This document shows, piece after piece, positions 34,418 to 44,186 of a stretch of 64,000 nt of DNA. Positions within the stretch are counted from its first letter, which is position 1. Each line of letters opens with the position of its first letter. Source of the stretch: Robbsia sp. KACC 23696 (GTDB lineage: Bacteria; Pseudomonadota; Gammaproteobacteria; Burkholderiales; Burkholderiaceae); contig NZ_CP156628.1 in assembly GCF_039852015.1 (NCBI RefSeq), forward strand, positions 62,001 through 126,000, given 5' to 3'. The position numbers and the translations under genes were made by a program. Under the pieces are notes generated by a model. It was not told the origin of the DNA. It made no database searches and saw only the letters and a program-made list of their open reading frames with translations.

Positions 34418-35929
34418 TCAGTGAGCTGGCTGCGGCACGGCCACGCCGGCGCGGGCGAGCAGGTGCTCACAGCGAGGCGTCAAGTTCTGCAGGGTCAGCT
34501 CCTTACCGGCCTGGGCATAGCGCCCGATCAAGCTTTCCAATGCCGCGATCGCCGAATGATCGGTCACGCGCAGGTCACGGCAGTCGACGATGACACGCGC
34601 CGGATCGTTCGCGCTGTCGAACAGCGACAGGAACTGCGTCGTCGACGCGAAAAACAGCGTGCCGTGAGGCCGATAGACTTTGCGATCGGCGCTGTGCGGC
34701 GTTTTGTCGTCGTGGGCGGTCTTATCGTGTACGTCGTCGACGACATCGACGCGAATGTCGTGCGCATGCTGCCAGACAAAGTTCAGCGCGGCGATCAGGA
34801 TGCCGCAGACCACCGCGATGGCGAGGTCGGTAAACACGGTGATGACGGTGACGGCGATGATGACCAGCGCATCGTTGCGGGGTACTTTGCGCAGGACGCG
34901 CAGCGAGCCCCAGGCGAAGGTCTGTTGCGCGACGACAAACATCACGCCGACCAAGGCTGCCATCGGAATCCGTTCGATCAACGGCGACAGGAACAGGATA
35001 TATAGTAGGATCATCACGCCGCTGACGATGCCGGACAGCCGCGCACGGCCGCCGGACGACAGGTTGACGACGGTCTGGCCGATCATCGCGCAGCCACCCA
35101 TGCCGCCGAACAGTCCCGACACGATATTCGCGGCGCCGAGCGCGATGCACTCGCGATTCGGCTGCCCGCTGGTCTGCGTGATGTCATCGGTCAGATTGAA
35201 CGTCAGCAGCGTTTCCAGCAGTCCGACCATCGCCATCAGCACCGCATATGGGGCGATGATCCGCAACGTCTCGCCATTCAGCGGGGCGGTGGGAATATGA
35301 AACGCCGGGAGGCCGCCCGCGATGTGCGCCATGTCGCCGAGCACGCGAGTGGGCAGATGCAGCAGTTGCGTCAGCAGGCCGACGCCGATGATGGCGACCA
35401 GCGCGGCCGGCGCTGCTTTCGTCACGCGCGGCAGCAGATAGACGACCGCCATCGTCAGCGCCACGAGGCCCAGCATCATCAGGAGCGGGCCGCCTTGCAG
35501 CCAGTGCGTGCTGCCGTCGGGGGACGTCAGCTTGAAATGTTCAAGCTGCGCCATGGCGATGATGATCGCGAGCCCGTTGACGAAGCCCAGCATCACCGGA
35601 TGCGGCACCATGCGAATCAGCTTTCCCAGCCGCAAGGCGCCGAACAGTACCATGACGATGCCGGACAGCACGACGGTGGCAAGCAGGTATTGCACGCCGT
35701 GCTGAACCACGAGGGCGACGATCACGACCGCCATCGATCCGGCCGCGCCCGAAATCATCGCGGGACGACCGCCGAACAGGGCCGTGATCGTGCAGATGAT
35801 GAAGGCGCCGTAGAGACCCATCAACGGGTTCAGGTGCGCGACCAGTGCGAACGCGATGCATTCGGGCACCAGCGCGAACGACGAGGTCAGGCCAGCGAGA
35901 ACATTCTGGCGTAAAGCGACGGCATTCAT
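34418..35929 (-). CDS. SulP family inorganic anion transporter with STAS domain
   Basis: 503 residues. The membrane part has about 12-14 helices and starts VLAGLTSSFALVPECIAFAL, typical of bacterial SulP carriers, with the conserved GGMGGCAMIGQTVVNLSSGG segment near residue 275. After the last helix (about 390) a His/Asp-rich linker leads to a cytoplasmic STAS domain (about 420-495: GTLFFASTTQFLSLFD, VIVDCRDLRVTDHSAIAALE). SulP proteins import sulfate, bicarbonate or other anions, often with sodium or protons. The gene stands alone between a propeller gene and a receiver gene. Confidence 0.92.
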   Translation of the reverse strand: MNAVALRQNVLAGLTSSFALVPECIAFALVAHLNPLMGLYGAFIICTITALFGGRPAMISGAAGSMAVVIVALVVQHGVQYLLATVVLSGIVMVLFGALRLGKLIRMVPHPVMLGFVNGLAIIIAMAQLEHFKLTSPDGSTHWLQGGPLLMMLGLVALTMAVVYLLPRVTKAAPAALVAIIGVGLLTQLLHLPTRVLGDMAHIAGGLPAFHIPTAPLNGETLRIIAPYAVLMAMVGLLETLLTFNLTDDITQTSGQPNRECIALGAANIVSGLFGGMGGCAMIGQTVVNLSSGGRARLSGIVSGVMILLYILFLSPLIERIPMAALVGVMFVVAQQTFAWGSLRVLRKVPRNDALVIIAVTVITVFTDLAIAVVCGILIAALNFVWQHAHDIRVDVVDDVHDKTAHDDKTPHSADRKVYRPHGTLFFASTTQFLSLFDSANDPARVIVDCRDLRVTDHSAIAALESLIGRYAQAGKELTLQNLTPRCEHLLARAGVAVPQPAH

Positions 35930-36481
35930 GCGTTTCCTATTTCAGGGCCGCTTGCAATGACGCGGCCCAGCGAAAACACCATGACAGACGCTTCTGGGGA
36001 AAGAGGGCAGCGTCACCGGCAAGCAGCGACGGGCGAGTCGACATCCATTCCAATCGTCGGGCATCGCGTCCTGGGGGCGCACAAACACAGCGACCAGGGT
36101 GAAAGCATTCACCGCATGCATCGCCACGCAGGCCCAGGACGCACGCGCCGACATGGCACGAATTGACTCTGGAAAACCCGTATTGTGCCATTTTTCACTG
36201 TATTTCGCTAACGCGACACGGACTGTGCGGGATTTTTGCGACGCGTGCGACGGTCCGAAGGCCGTGACACGCGGCGTTGTCAAAAAGGTAAGGATTTCCC
36301 CTTCAGGAATGAGAAAGCCGGCCGTTAAACCGTATGAGGGCGGAGAGCGCGTGCCGAGGAATGGCGTGCTTTCGGGGTTATTACAACCAACCGTGATGCG
36401 TATTCGAGGCGTGCCCCGACGCATCCAACCCAGGCGATTCGAGGCGGGGACAGCACGATTCGCACAGCACTATCGTTCTTT
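35930..36481. other. Intergenic region between the SulP gene and the receiver gene
   Basis: About 550 bases. Frames across it read as low-quality GC shadows and have no family motif. I see no clear promoter. TTCG motifs near 36404-36460 are spaced 31 and 17 bases apart and do not form a hrpII box. Confidence 0.4.
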
Positions 36482-36970
36482 ATGCGATCTACAGAATGCT
36501 ACGGAGTGGGATTGGCAGAGTCGACCGACAGGTTCGATGCATCGGTGCGCCACGCGTTATGGAGCCAGCGCAGACTGGCGATCGATCCGGATCGGCGCGT
36601 GCGCGTCCTTGTGGTGGACGACAACGAAACCGCGGCGGAAGCCTTGTCGCTGGCGCTGGCCGAGGATGATTACGAGACGCGCTATGTGTTCGGCGGCGTC
36701 TCGGCCATCCAGTTGGTATCGCATTGGGTGCCGGACATCATCATTCTGGACATCAATATGCCGGAGTATGACGGGTTCGAGACGGCGCATCTGCTGCGCT
36801 GTCTGGTGAACACGCGCAACGCGGGCATTATCGCCTTCACCGCCTTGTCGGCGCCCGACGTCGCGCGACAGGGACTGCCGGCCGGCTTCGACGCCTACTG
36901 TCAGAAAGGTTGTACGCTGGATGCCATCACGAGCCTGATCGATCATCTCGTGGTGCGGCAGGCGCGATAA
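36482..36970 (+). CDS. Single-domain response regulator receiver protein
   Basis: 162 residues. After an unconserved N-terminus of about 38 residues the CheY-like fold begins: RVRVLVVDDNETAAEALSLA (acidic pair), IIILDINMPEYDGFE (phospho-acceptor Asp), FTALSAPD (the Thr/Ser position), and CQKGCTLDAI with the conserved Lys. All catalytic positions are intact. There is no output domain, so it should act by protein contact or phosphotransfer. No histidine kinase is adjacent. Its 3' end overlaps the convergent LysR gene by 44 bases. A GTG at 36506 is another possible start. Confidence 0.85.
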   Translation: MRSTECYGVGLAESTDRFDASVRHALWSQRRLAIDPDRRVRVLVVDDNETAAEALSLALAEDDYETRYVFGGVSAIQLVSHWVPDIIILDINMPEYDGFETAHLLRCLVNTRNAGIIAFTALSAPDVARQGLPAGFDAYCQKGCTLDAITSLIDHLVVRQAR

Positions 36971-38021
36971 GGTTGGCAGGGCCGTCGATACCCAATGCCC
37001 GCGCCAAGGCCGCGAGCATCCCGGGCCGGTCCGGCTGCGCCGCCTGCAACAGGATGATCGGGCGGGCGTAGCGGTGCGCGTCATCGTCCACATCGCGGCG
37101 GTGCCGCGCGTCGATCCGATTTTCAGGGCGGTCGATGGCGGGAAGCGCCCCGGTTTGCGCGATTGTCGTGAGCGACGTCAGACGACAGCCGTGCGCGAGT
37201 CTCTCGATCCCGTGCCATCCCGGCAGCAGGCTGAACCCCACGCCATCCGACACCAACATCACGATCGTTTCCAACGCGTCGAGGTCGCATACGATCGGCG
37301 GCGCGATGCCCGCGTCCTCGAGCCAGCGCGCCGCGTGGCGACTGCCCCAGGCCTGCGGGTCATATCGGATATACGGCAGGGATTGCAGGATCGACGCAAT
37401 CGCATCGTGTCGCGTCGGTCCGCCGCGCGTGGGCGTCCTAAACTCCTCCTGATTGTCGGCGCCCGATTGCTGCGTGCCGCGCTCGCCATCCAGGCGATAC
37501 GGACCCTGCAGCGGCGTGACGAGCATCAAAGGCTCCTGCCGCAGCGTTCGTGCCGTAAGCGTTCGCGGCAAGCCGAACGGCGGCGTGGCCAGCAGGGCGG
37601 CATCGAGCGAGCCATCGGCCACCGCTTCGTAGAGTTCTCGCGACGTGCCGGGCACGATGACCGGTTTGATGCCGGGTGCATCGGCGGTGAGCCGACGCAG
37701 TGTCGCTGGCATCAGGCCGGTCAGCGCGGTGGAAATCGCGCCGACGCGTAAGGTTCCACGTACCACGCCCGGATCAATGTCCGCCGCCAGCCGCGCGGCT
37801 TCCCGGACAATGTGTCGTGCTCTGGGCACGAGATTCAAGCACGCTTCGGTCGGACGGGCGGTATGTCGGGCGCGGGACAGCAGCGACACGCCGAGCTGGC
37901 GTTCCAGCGCCTGGATGCGCTGGCCGACCGCTGCGGCCGTCAATCCTTCGGCGCGCGCGGCTTCGGCGATGGATCCGGTATCGACCACCGCGAGCAGGCT
38001 CCGCAGATAGCGCGTATCCAA
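36927..38021 (-). CDS. LysR family transcriptional regulator
   Basis: 364 residues, about 60 longer than a typical LysR protein. The N-terminal winged helix is canonical: MDTRYLRSLLAVVDTGSIAE, then AARAEGLTAAAVGQRIQALE and LGVSLLSRARHTARPTEA. The effector domain (about 90-310) contains LRVGAISTALTGLMPATLRR and VSDGVGFSLLPGWHGIERL. A 25-residue hydrophilic insert (around 185-210) and a 50-residue C-terminal extension (VDDDAHRYARPIILLQAAQP) explain the extra length. It is divergent from the VOC gene, with a strong inverted repeat between them, so it likely controls itself and that gene. The 3' end overlaps the receiver gene. Confidence 0.9.
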   Translation of the reverse strand: MDTRYLRSLLAVVDTGSIAEAARAEGLTAAAVGQRIQALERQLGVSLLSRARHTARPTEACLNLVPRARHIVREAARLAADIDPGVVRGTLRVGAISTALTGLMPATLRRLTADAPGIKPVIVPGTSRELYEAVADGSLDAALLATPPFGLPRTLTARTLRQEPLMLVTPLQGPYRLDGERGTQQSGADNQEEFRTPTRGGPTRHDAIASILQSLPYIRYDPQAWGSRHAARWLEDAGIAPPIVCDLDALETIVMLVSDGVGFSLLPGWHGIERLAHGCRLTSLTTIAQTGALPAIDRPENRIDARHRRDVDDDAHRYARPIILLQAAQPDRPGMLAALARALGIDGPANLIAPAAPRDDRSGS

Positions 38022-38035
38022 AAGATTTCCTTTCG

Positions 38036-38064
38036 AAGCGATAAAAAATTACATGCTATCGCTT
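38036..38064. promoter_or_regulatory. LysR-type operator between the LysR and VOC genes
   Basis: A perfect inverted repeat AAGCGATA (38036-38043) and TATCGCTT (38057-38064) is separated by 13 bases, with A-T rich centre. It lies 15 bases from the LysR start and 66 bases from the VOC start, the usual position for autoregulation and divergent activation. Confidence 0.72.
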
Positions 38065-38129
38065 TTGAATGGTCAATGCTACGCTGCTTTTTTTAAAAAC
38101 ACGCCGGCCTGATCCGCGCGGAGAGCCCC

Positions 38130-38543
38130 ATGAAGACCGCCTTCCACCTTGCCTATCACGTTCGCGACCTCGACGCGTCCCGCGCCTTCTATGGCACGCT
38201 TTTGGGTTGCACCGAAGGGCGAAGCACCGATACGTGGGTTGACTTCGATTTTTTCGGTCACCAGATCTCGTTGCACCTGGGCGAGCCCTTCCCGGTGACG
38301 AACACGGGCCGTGTGGGCGATCACATGGTGCCGATGCCGCATCTGGGCTTTGTGATGGAGATGGCCGACTGGAAAGCGCTGGCGGCCCGTTTGACCGAAG
38401 CGAAGATGGATTTCGTACTGGCGCCGCAGATCCGATTCGCCGGCGAGCCAGGCGAACAGGCGACGATGTTTTTCCTCGATCCGTGCGGTAATCCGATCGA
38501 GGTGAAGGGGTTCACGGGCATGGACAACCTGTTCGCCAAGTAA
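38130..38543 (+). CDS. VOC superfamily (glyoxalase/dioxygenase-like) protein
   Basis: 137 residues with two beta-alpha-beta-beta-beta modules. The first is FHLAYHVRDLDASRAFYGTL with DFDFFGHQISLHLGEP; the second is PHLGFVMEMADWKALAARL with MFFLDPCGNPIEVKGF. Metal-binding positions His (in HLAYHV and HLGFV) and Glu (in PIEVKGF) are in place. This pattern matches small glyoxalase-like enzymes whose substrates vary (methylglyoxal adducts, aromatic extradiol substrates, antibiotics). Control by the divergent LysR regulator suggests induction by a specific compound. Confidence 0.88.
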   Translation: MKTAFHLAYHVRDLDASRAFYGTLLGCTEGRSTDTWVDFDFFGHQISLHLGEPFPVTNTGRVGDHMVPMPHLGFVMEMADWKALAARLTEAKMDFVLAPQIRFAGEPGEQATMFFLDPCGNPIEVKGFTGMDNLFAK

Positions 38544-38623
38544 GTTCACGGGAAAGTCGGGCGGCGGCGCATACGGTAAGATGTGACCTATCGCCTGACG
38601 CCCGCTATTCGCCCCTCATCCTC

Positions 38624-40051
38624 ATGAAGCAAATCGCCGTAGACTCCGAGACATCCGATCCGCAGGTCCCTGCCGTTGTGGAAGAGGGCGGCGACAAGGC
38701 CCGCGCAGCAGGCAGGCCGCGCGCCCGATCGGGCGCAAAAGCGCGCGCCGCCGCGGTGAACGAGCCAGTGGTCGACACGGTGACGCGTCCACTCTTCGTC
38801 TCGTCGGATCTGTCCGGCGTGCCGGGTGCAGCGTCGGCGGGCTCGCCTGACGGTGCGACGCCCGAATCGACGCCCGCGCCGGACCGCATCCCGTCCCGCG
38901 CGGCCGGGTTTCCGCATATCCTCAGCCTCGATGATTTCGAGGCCGCCGCACGGCGCCACCTGCCGCGTCCGATCTTCGGCTATGTGCACGGCGCGGTCGA
39001 GGACAACGTGTCGGTCCGCGCCAATCGCGAGTCGTTTCAGCGCTACCGTTTCATTCCCAAGACGCTGGTGGACGTGTCGCGTCGTTCGATGCGCACGACG
39101 CTATTGGGGGCGACATACGACGCGCCGTTCGGCATCGCGCCGATGGGGATATCCGCCTTGTCCGCGTATCGGGGCGACGAAGTGCTGGCATTGGCTGCGG
39201 CCGATACCGGCATTCCGATGATCATGAGCGGATCCTCTTTGATCCGCATGGAGGACGTGGCGGCCGTCAATCCCGATGCCTGGTTTCAGGCCTATCTGCC
39301 GGGCGAGCAGCAGAAGATCGATGCTCTGATCGACCGCATCGCGGCGGCGGGGTTCAAGCGCTTGGTCATCACCGTCGATACGCCGGTGTCGGCGAATCGC
39401 GAGAACAATGTGCGAACGGGTTTTTCGACGCCGTTGCGGCCATCGCTACGGCTGGCCATCGATGGCATCACCCACCCGCGCTGGCTGTTCGGGACTTTCC
39501 TGAAGACGATCGCCAAGCATGGCATGCCCCACTTCGAGAACAACTACGCGACCCGTGGCGCGCCCATCATGTCGAAGTCCGTGCTGCGCGATTTCGCAGA
39601 CCGCGGTCATTTGAACTGGGCGCACATCGAGAAGATCCGTCAACGCTGGCAGGGTATGCTGGTGATCAAGGGCATCCTCGATGTCGACGACGCCCGGACC
39701 GCACGCGCCATCGGTGCCGACGGCATCATCGTCTCGAACCACGGCGGGCGGCAGTTGGATGGCACGGTAGCGCCGCTGACGGTATTGCCTGCGATTGTCG
39801 AAGCCTTGCCGGATTACCCAGTGATGCTCGATAGCGGTATCCGACGCGGTACCGATGTGTTGAAGGCGCTCGCCTTGGGCGCCAGTTTCGTCTTCGTCGG
39901 CCGACCGTTCAATTATGCCGCGTCGATCGGCGGTCGTGACGGCGTGCTGCATGCCATCGATCTGTTGCGCCAGGAGGTGTCCCGCGACATGGGGATGCTC
40001 GGCGTGACGTCGATCGCCGGGATCTCCCGGGATCGTCTGGTCAGTATCTGA
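38624..40051 (+). CDS. FMN-dependent alpha-hydroxy-acid dehydrogenase (L-lactate dehydrogenase/glycolate oxidase type) with N-terminal extension
   Basis: 475 residues. The core from about residue 98 has the LLDH/GOX fold: FPHILSLDDFEAAARRHLPR, PIFGYVHGAVEDN, PFGIAPMGISALSAYRGDE, then VIKGILDVDDARTA (FMN Lys), IIVSNHGGRQLDG (catalytic His and Arg) and MLDSGIRRGTDVLKALALGA. It oxidises L-lactate, mandelate or a similar 2-hydroxy acid to the 2-oxo acid. The first 95 residues are unusual: Ala, Arg, Pro and Glu rich, and predicted disordered. No start codon with a good ribosome binding site is visible at the core boundary, so I keep the ATG at 38624. The extension might be mis-called if a non-ATG start is used. 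Confidence 0.85.
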   Translation: MKQIAVDSETSDPQVPAVVEEGGDKARAAGRPRARSGAKARAAAVNEPVVDTVTRPLFVSSDLSGVPGAASAGSPDGATPESTPAPDRIPSRAAGFPHILSLDDFEAAARRHLPRPIFGYVHGAVEDNVSVRANRESFQRYRFIPKTLVDVSRRSMRTTLLGATYDAPFGIAPMGISALSAYRGDEVLALAAADTGIPMIMSGSSLIRMEDVAAVNPDAWFQAYLPGEQQKIDALIDRIAAAGFKRLVITVDTPVSANRENNVRTGFSTPLRPSLRLAIDGITHPRWLFGTFLKTIAKHGMPHFENNYATRGAPIMSKSVLRDFADRGHLNWAHIEKIRQRWQGMLVIKGILDVDDARTARAIGADGIIVSNHGGRQLDGTVAPLTVLPAIVEALPDYPVMLDSGIRRGTDVLKALALGASFVFVGRPFNYAASIGGRDGVLHAIDLLRQEVSRDMGMLGVTSIAGISRDRLVSI

Positions 40052-40111
40052 GCGCGGCGCGTTGCACGACGCGGCTGCGCGACGCCGGCCGGCCGTGCTA
40101 GCTGCGCGACA

Positions 40112-40762
40112 TCAATCCTGCAGCAGGCCCTTGCGCTCGATAAAACGAATCACCTCGTCCAGCCCCGCGCCGGCTTTCGTATTGCACATCACGAAGGGGC
40201 GTACGCCACGCATCTTTGCCGCATCGCTGGCCATCACGTCCAGCGACGCCCCGACCATCGGAGCCAGGTCCGTCTTGTTGATCACCAGCAAGTCCGACTT
40301 CGTGATGCCGGGGCCGCCCTTGCGCGGGATCTTTTCGCCACCGGCGACGTCGATTACATAGATCGTCAGATCCGATAGTTCCGGGCTGAAGGTTGCCGCC
40401 AGATTGTCACCGCCGGACTCGATGAAGACGATGTCCGCATCGGGAAAACGGGTCAGCATCCGATCCACCGCTTCGAGATTGATCGACGCATCTTCGCGAA
40501 TCGCCGTATGCGGGCAGCCGCCGGTTTCCACGCCCATGATCCGCTCGGCGGGCAACGCGCCCGCGACCGTCAGCAGGCGTTGGTCTTCCTTCGTATAGAT
40601 ATCGTTCGTAATCACCACGAGGTCATAGCGTTCACGCATGGCCTTGCACAGCATTTCGACCAAAGTGGTCTTGCCGGAGCCCACCGGGCCACCGATGCCG
40701 ACGCGTAACGGCGGCAACTTTTTCGTACGAGTGGCGGCAATAGCAGAGGAGGAGGTCGTCAT
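40112..40762 (-). CDS. ureG: Urease accessory GTPase UreG
   Basis: 216 residues. The SIMIBI GTPase motifs are complete: P-loop [19 protein letters not shown], the Cys-Pro-His metal motif in [34 protein letters not shown] (switch), and [12 protein letters not shown] for guanine recognition. UreG hydrolyses GTP to drive nickel delivery from UreE to the UreD-UreF-apourease complex. It is the last gene of ureDABCEFG and starts three bases after the ureF stop. It is convergent with the alpha-hydroxy-acid dehydrogenase gene. Confidence 0.97.
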   Translation of the reverse strand: MTTSSSAIAATRTKKLPPLRVGIGGPVGSGKTTLVEMLCKAMRERYDLVVITNDIYTKEDQRLLTVAGALPAERIMGVETGGCPHTAIREDASINLEAVDRMLTRFPDADIVFIESGGDNLAATFSPELSDLTIYVIDVAGGEKIPRKGGPGITKSDLLVINKTDLAPMVGASLDVMASDAAKMRGVRPFVMCNTKAGAGLDEVIRFIERKGLLQD

Positions 40763-40764
40763 GA

Positions 40765-41556
40765 TCAGGAGCGAAACAATCGTGAATATTGAGATTCATG
40801 CCGCGCCGACAGGATCGCGAGCAGCGGCGAGAAGGTGGACATCGCGTGCGGTGGCGTTTGCATAGCGTCTTCCGCGGCGCGGGCGATGTCGCCGCGCAGA
40901 CCCCAGAGCACGCGTTGCCCGGCAAGCTGGCCTAGTGGCACCGCTTTCAACGCGGCCGCGACCTGATTTTCCACCCAATTGAAGGCGTAGGCGGCACAGC
41001 TTGCGCGCGCGCCGGCGCCATGCGCGCGGGCGGCAAAGGCAAAGGCCGTCGGTAAGGCCAGCGGTTTCATCGATGCCAGCACGGCACGCGCCGCCGGCTC
41101 GCCCCATTCGAGCGAGACGCAAAGCTGGGAGAGCGACCAGCCCATCTGCTCGGTCTCCTGACGCAATTCAGCCGATTCACGGCTGGCCAGGAACCACGCA
41201 TCGGCTTCTCGCAGTGCGGTCGTCGGCGCGGTATCGGTGTGCGCTGACGGCTGGAGCAGTGCGTCCCACCGTTGCCATTGCTGGGCGAGGAAGGGGAGTT
41301 CGCAGCGCGCCAGCACCGTCGACAAGCCATTGCGTATCCAGGTGCCGGCCGATTCGCCATCGTGGATCCAGCCGCAATCCACCGCGGATTCGAGTCCTTG
41401 CGAATAGCTGAAGCCGCCGATAGGCAACGCCGGCGATGCCAGATGCAGCAGGGAAATCAGCTCGTGATTCGCTGTCTCCGAGCCGCCCGGTTGCGTGACG
41501 GCGGCGTCCGACGACGTCGGCGCGCCTGTCGACGCGACGTCAGTGCTTGTGGTCAT
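40765..41556 (-). CDS. ureF: Urease accessory protein UreF
   Basis: 263 residues from the ATG at 41556, which overlaps the ureE stop by 17 bases; the open frame runs further into ureE but that part is only its His tail in another frame. The all-helical UreF core is shown by [57 protein letters not shown] and [19 protein letters not shown]. UreF works with UreD as the acceptor that guides UreG and nickel to the urease active site. The first 28 residues are Thr/Ser-rich and unconserved. Confidence 0.95.
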   Translation of the reverse strand: MTTSTDVASTGAPTSSDAAVTQPGGSETANHELISLLHLASPALPIGGFSYSQGLESAVDCGWIHDGESAGTWIRNGLSTVLARCELPFLAQQWQRWDALLQPSAHTDTAPTTALREADAWFLASRESAELRQETEQMGWSLSQLCVSLEWGEPAARAVLASMKPLALPTAFAFAARAHGAGARASCAAYAFNWVENQVAAALKAVPLGQLAGQRVLWGLRGDIARAAEDAMQTPPHAMSTFSPLLAILSARHESQYSRLFRS

Positions 41557-42328
41557 CGTGCTTATGCCCGTGATCGTGTCCGTGCTTATGCCCGTGAGCG
41601 TGGTCGTGATCTTGAGACGGCGCATCGGCGGCTTTTTTTACCGGCGATTTTCGATGAATCTGCACAGGTGCATGTCCATGGTCATGGCCGTGGTTGCACG
41701 CCGCGGTGTGCACATGACCCGGGCCGCCATGGTCGTGCTTGTGATCATGGTCGTGACTGTGGCCGTGATCGTGTTTGTGATCATGACCGTGACCATGGTC
41801 ATGGCCCGCATGTCCATGCTCGGCATAGACCGTTTGCGCGAGCGCATAGTCTTCCGCGAACGTAGCGTCGTGGCCGTGCTTGTGGCCGCCGCCGTACGCA
41901 CCCGGTTCCGGCTGGAATGGGGCATCCACGGCTGCGACGCTCATGCCGATGCCTTGCAGCATGGCGCGCAGCACGCTGTCCGCTTCCAACTGCAGATAGC
42001 CTTCGCCGAATTCCACCGGCGTGTGGCGATTGCCCAGGTGATAGGCGGCACGGATCAGCTGCGCCAGCGTCGGCGCCGTCACCCGCATCAACGGTTCTGC
42101 GGCGGCGACGATGCGCACCAGGCCGCCATCGTCGGCCACCAACACATCGCCTTCGGCCAGGACGGTGCCGCGCGGCAGCACCAGACCCACTTCCTCGCCG
42201 CTTTCCAGCGTGGCGGCCTGACGGCTCTTGCAACGCGCCTCGTACGGCAAGGTCAGCACGCCGGCGCGGGCCAGCAACGGTTTTGCCAGCCGCACGCTGC
42301 GGTCCAGGCGTTTTTCGATCTTACGCAT
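41540..42328 (-). CDS. ureE: Urease nickel metallochaperone UreE with very long His-rich tail
   Basis: 262 residues. Residues 1-140 are the standard UreE: peptide-binding domain ([20 protein letters not shown], then [18 protein letters not shown]) and metal domain ([20 protein letters not shown]) with the conserved His. From about residue 145 the protein becomes a tail of nearly 120 residues with about 36 His, mostly in HD, HG and HK pairs, including a short Pro/Lys spacer. Typical UreE proteins end with 10-15 tail residues or none. The tail should bind many nickel (or zinc) ions and may store metal. It hands nickel to UreG. Confidence 0.95.
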   Translation of the reverse strand: MRKIEKRLDRSVRLAKPLLARAGVLTLPYEARCKSRQAATLESGEEVGLVLPRGTVLAEGDVLVADDGGLVRIVAAAEPLMRVTAPTLAQLIRAAYHLGNRHTPVEFGEGYLQLEADSVLRAMLQGIGMSVAAVDAPFQPEPGAYGGGHKHGHDATFAEDYALAQTVYAEHGHAGHDHGHGHDHKHDHGHSHDHDHKHDHGGPGHVHTAACNHGHDHGHAPVQIHRKSPVKKAADAPSQDHDHAHGHKHGHDHGHKHDDHKH

Positions 42329-42383
42329 TGCGATTCTCCTGCATTCGGACTATCACTGCTTCCGTTCGACGCACACGTGTGCG

Positions 42384-44090
42384 TCAGAACAGGAAGTAGC
42401 GTTGTGCCATCGGCAGCACCTTGGCGGGCTCGCACGTCAGCAACTGGCCATCGGCCATTACCTGATACGTTTCCGGGTCCACCGTGATCTTCGGCTGCCA
42501 GGCATTGTGAATCATCTGTGCCTTGGTGATGTTCCGGCATGCCTTGACCGCCACCAGTTGTTTGTTCAGCCCGTAACGACCGCCGATGCCGGCATTCAAG
42601 GCCATTTGCGAAACGAAGGTCAGCGAGCTGCGCGCGAGCGCGCCGCCGCGCGAGCCGAACATTTCCCGGTAATGCACCGGTTGCGGCGTCGGGATCGACG
42701 CGTTCGGATCGCCCATCAGCGACATCGCGATCATGCCACCTTTCAGGATCAGCGCCGGCTTCACGCCAAAGAAAGCCGGGTCCCAGATTACGATATCGGC
42801 CCACTTGCCCACTTCGAGCGATCCCACTTCGTGCGAGATACCGTGCGTGATCGCCGGATTGATCGTGTACTTGGCGATGTAACGCTTCACGCGGAAGTTA
42901 TCGTGGCGCGCGTTATCCGGAGGCAGCGCCCCGCGCTGTACCTTCATCTTGTGCGCCGTCTGCCACGTGCGCATGATGACCTCGCCCACGCGCCCCATTG
43001 CTTGCGAATCCGACGACAGCATCGACAAGGCGCCCAGGTCGTGCAGGATATCTTCGGCGGCAATCGTCTCGCGACGGATGCGCGATTCGGCAAACGCGAT
43101 ATCTTCGGCAATCGACGGATCCAGGTGATGGCAGACCATCAGCATGTCCAGATGTTCGTCGAGCGTGTTGACCGTGTACGGGCGCGTCGGGTTCGTCGAG
43201 GACGGCAATACGTTCGGCTCGCCGGCCACGGCGATGATGTCCGGCGCATGGCCGCCGCCGGCCCCTTCGGTGTGATACGTGTGAATCGTGCGGCCCTTGA
43301 AGGCCTTCACCGTCGCTTCCAGATAGCCGCCTTCGTTCAGCGTATCGGTATGGATCGCGACCTGCGTGTCGGTGTCTTCGGCGACGCTGAGGCAGGTATC
43401 GATCGCCGCCGGCGTCGTGCCCCAGTCTTCGTGCAGCTTCAGACCGATGGCGCCGGCAGCGATCTGCTCGAGCAGCGGGGCAGCCTGGCTCGCATTGCCC
43501 TTGCCGAGGAAGCCCAGGTTAATGGGCCAGCCGTCGCCGGCCTGCAGCATCCGCTCCATATGCCAGGGACCGGGCGTGCAGGTGGTCGCGAAGGTCCCCG
43601 TGGCCGGACCGGTGCCGCCGCCTAGCATAGTCGTCACGCCGGAGCACAGCGCTTCATCGATCTGCTGCGGGCTGATGAAGTGAATATGCGTATCGATGCC
43701 GCCGGCGGTCACGATCTTGCCTTCGCCGGCAATGACCTCGGTGGCTGCGCCGATCGCGATCGTCACGCCCGGCTGAATATCCGGATTGCCAGCTTTGCCG
43801 ATGGCGGCGATGCGGCCGTTCTTGATGCCGATATCGGCCTTGACGATACCCCAGTGATCGATGATCACCGCGTTCGTAATCACGGTATCGACGACATCGG
43901 CATGGCAGCGCTGCGACTGGCCCATGCCGTCGCGAATGACCTTGCCGCCACCGAATTTCACTTCCTCGCCGTAGATCGTGGCATCGTGCTCGATCTCGAT
44001 CAACAGTTCCGTGTCGGCAAGCCGGACACGGTCGCCCGTGGTGGGGCCGAACATTTCCGCATAAGCGCGGCGGTCGATGCGAAGCGTCAT
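42384..44090 (-). CDS. ureC: Urease alpha subunit (catalytic)
   Basis: 568 residues from the ATG at 44090, the usual UreC length. All active-site landmarks are present: [14 protein letters not shown] (nickel His pair), [16 protein letters not shown] (carbamylated Lys and His), [17 protein letters not shown] (nickel His and the GH), and [16 protein letters not shown] (flap Cys and His). The C-terminus ends AQRYFLF as usual. It hydrolyses urea to ammonia and carbamate with a dinickel centre in the cytoplasm. It is the fourth gene of the operon. Confidence 0.98.
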   Translation of the reverse strand: MTLRIDRRAYAEMFGPTTGDRVRLADTELLIEIEHDATIYGEEVKFGGGKVIRDGMGQSQRCHADVVDTVITNAVIIDHWGIVKADIGIKNGRIAAIGKAGNPDIQPGVTIAIGAATEVIAGEGKIVTAGGIDTHIHFISPQQIDEALCSGVTTMLGGGTGPATGTFATTCTPGPWHMERMLQAGDGWPINLGFLGKGNASQAAPLLEQIAAGAIGLKLHEDWGTTPAAIDTCLSVAEDTDTQVAIHTDTLNEGGYLEATVKAFKGRTIHTYHTEGAGGGHAPDIIAVAGEPNVLPSSTNPTRPYTVNTLDEHLDMLMVCHHLDPSIAEDIAFAESRIRRETIAAEDILHDLGALSMLSSDSQAMGRVGEVIMRTWQTAHKMKVQRGALPPDNARHDNFRVKRYIAKYTINPAITHGISHEVGSLEVGKWADIVIWDPAFFGVKPALILKGGMIAMSLMGDPNASIPTPQPVHYREMFGSRGGALARSSLTFVSQMALNAGIGGRYGLNKQLVAVKACRNITKAQMIHNAWQPKITVDPETYQVMADGQLLTCEPAKVLPMAQRYFLF

Positions 44091-44186
44091 GTGCTGGTCC
44101 TGGTTGGTGCGCGTCGGCGGGAGCCTCGTTCGAGGCACTCCCGCGCAGCTATCTTGAAAAGCGTCCGGTCGATGCGCGGGAAGCGC

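Noticed and set aside
36404-36460. TTCG repeats upstream of the receiver gene as a possible second hrpII box
   Set aside because: The spacings are 31 and 17 bases, not 16.
36099-36809. A 236-codon frame overlapping the receiver gene
   Set aside because: It covers the receiver gene in another frame, has no domain and ends in Arg/Trp-rich shadow sequence.
41560-41900. Repetitive GTCATGATCGTG-like DNA as a CRISPR or satellite repeat
   Set aside because: The repeats are irregular and are simply the codons of the His/Asp/Gly-rich UreE tail.
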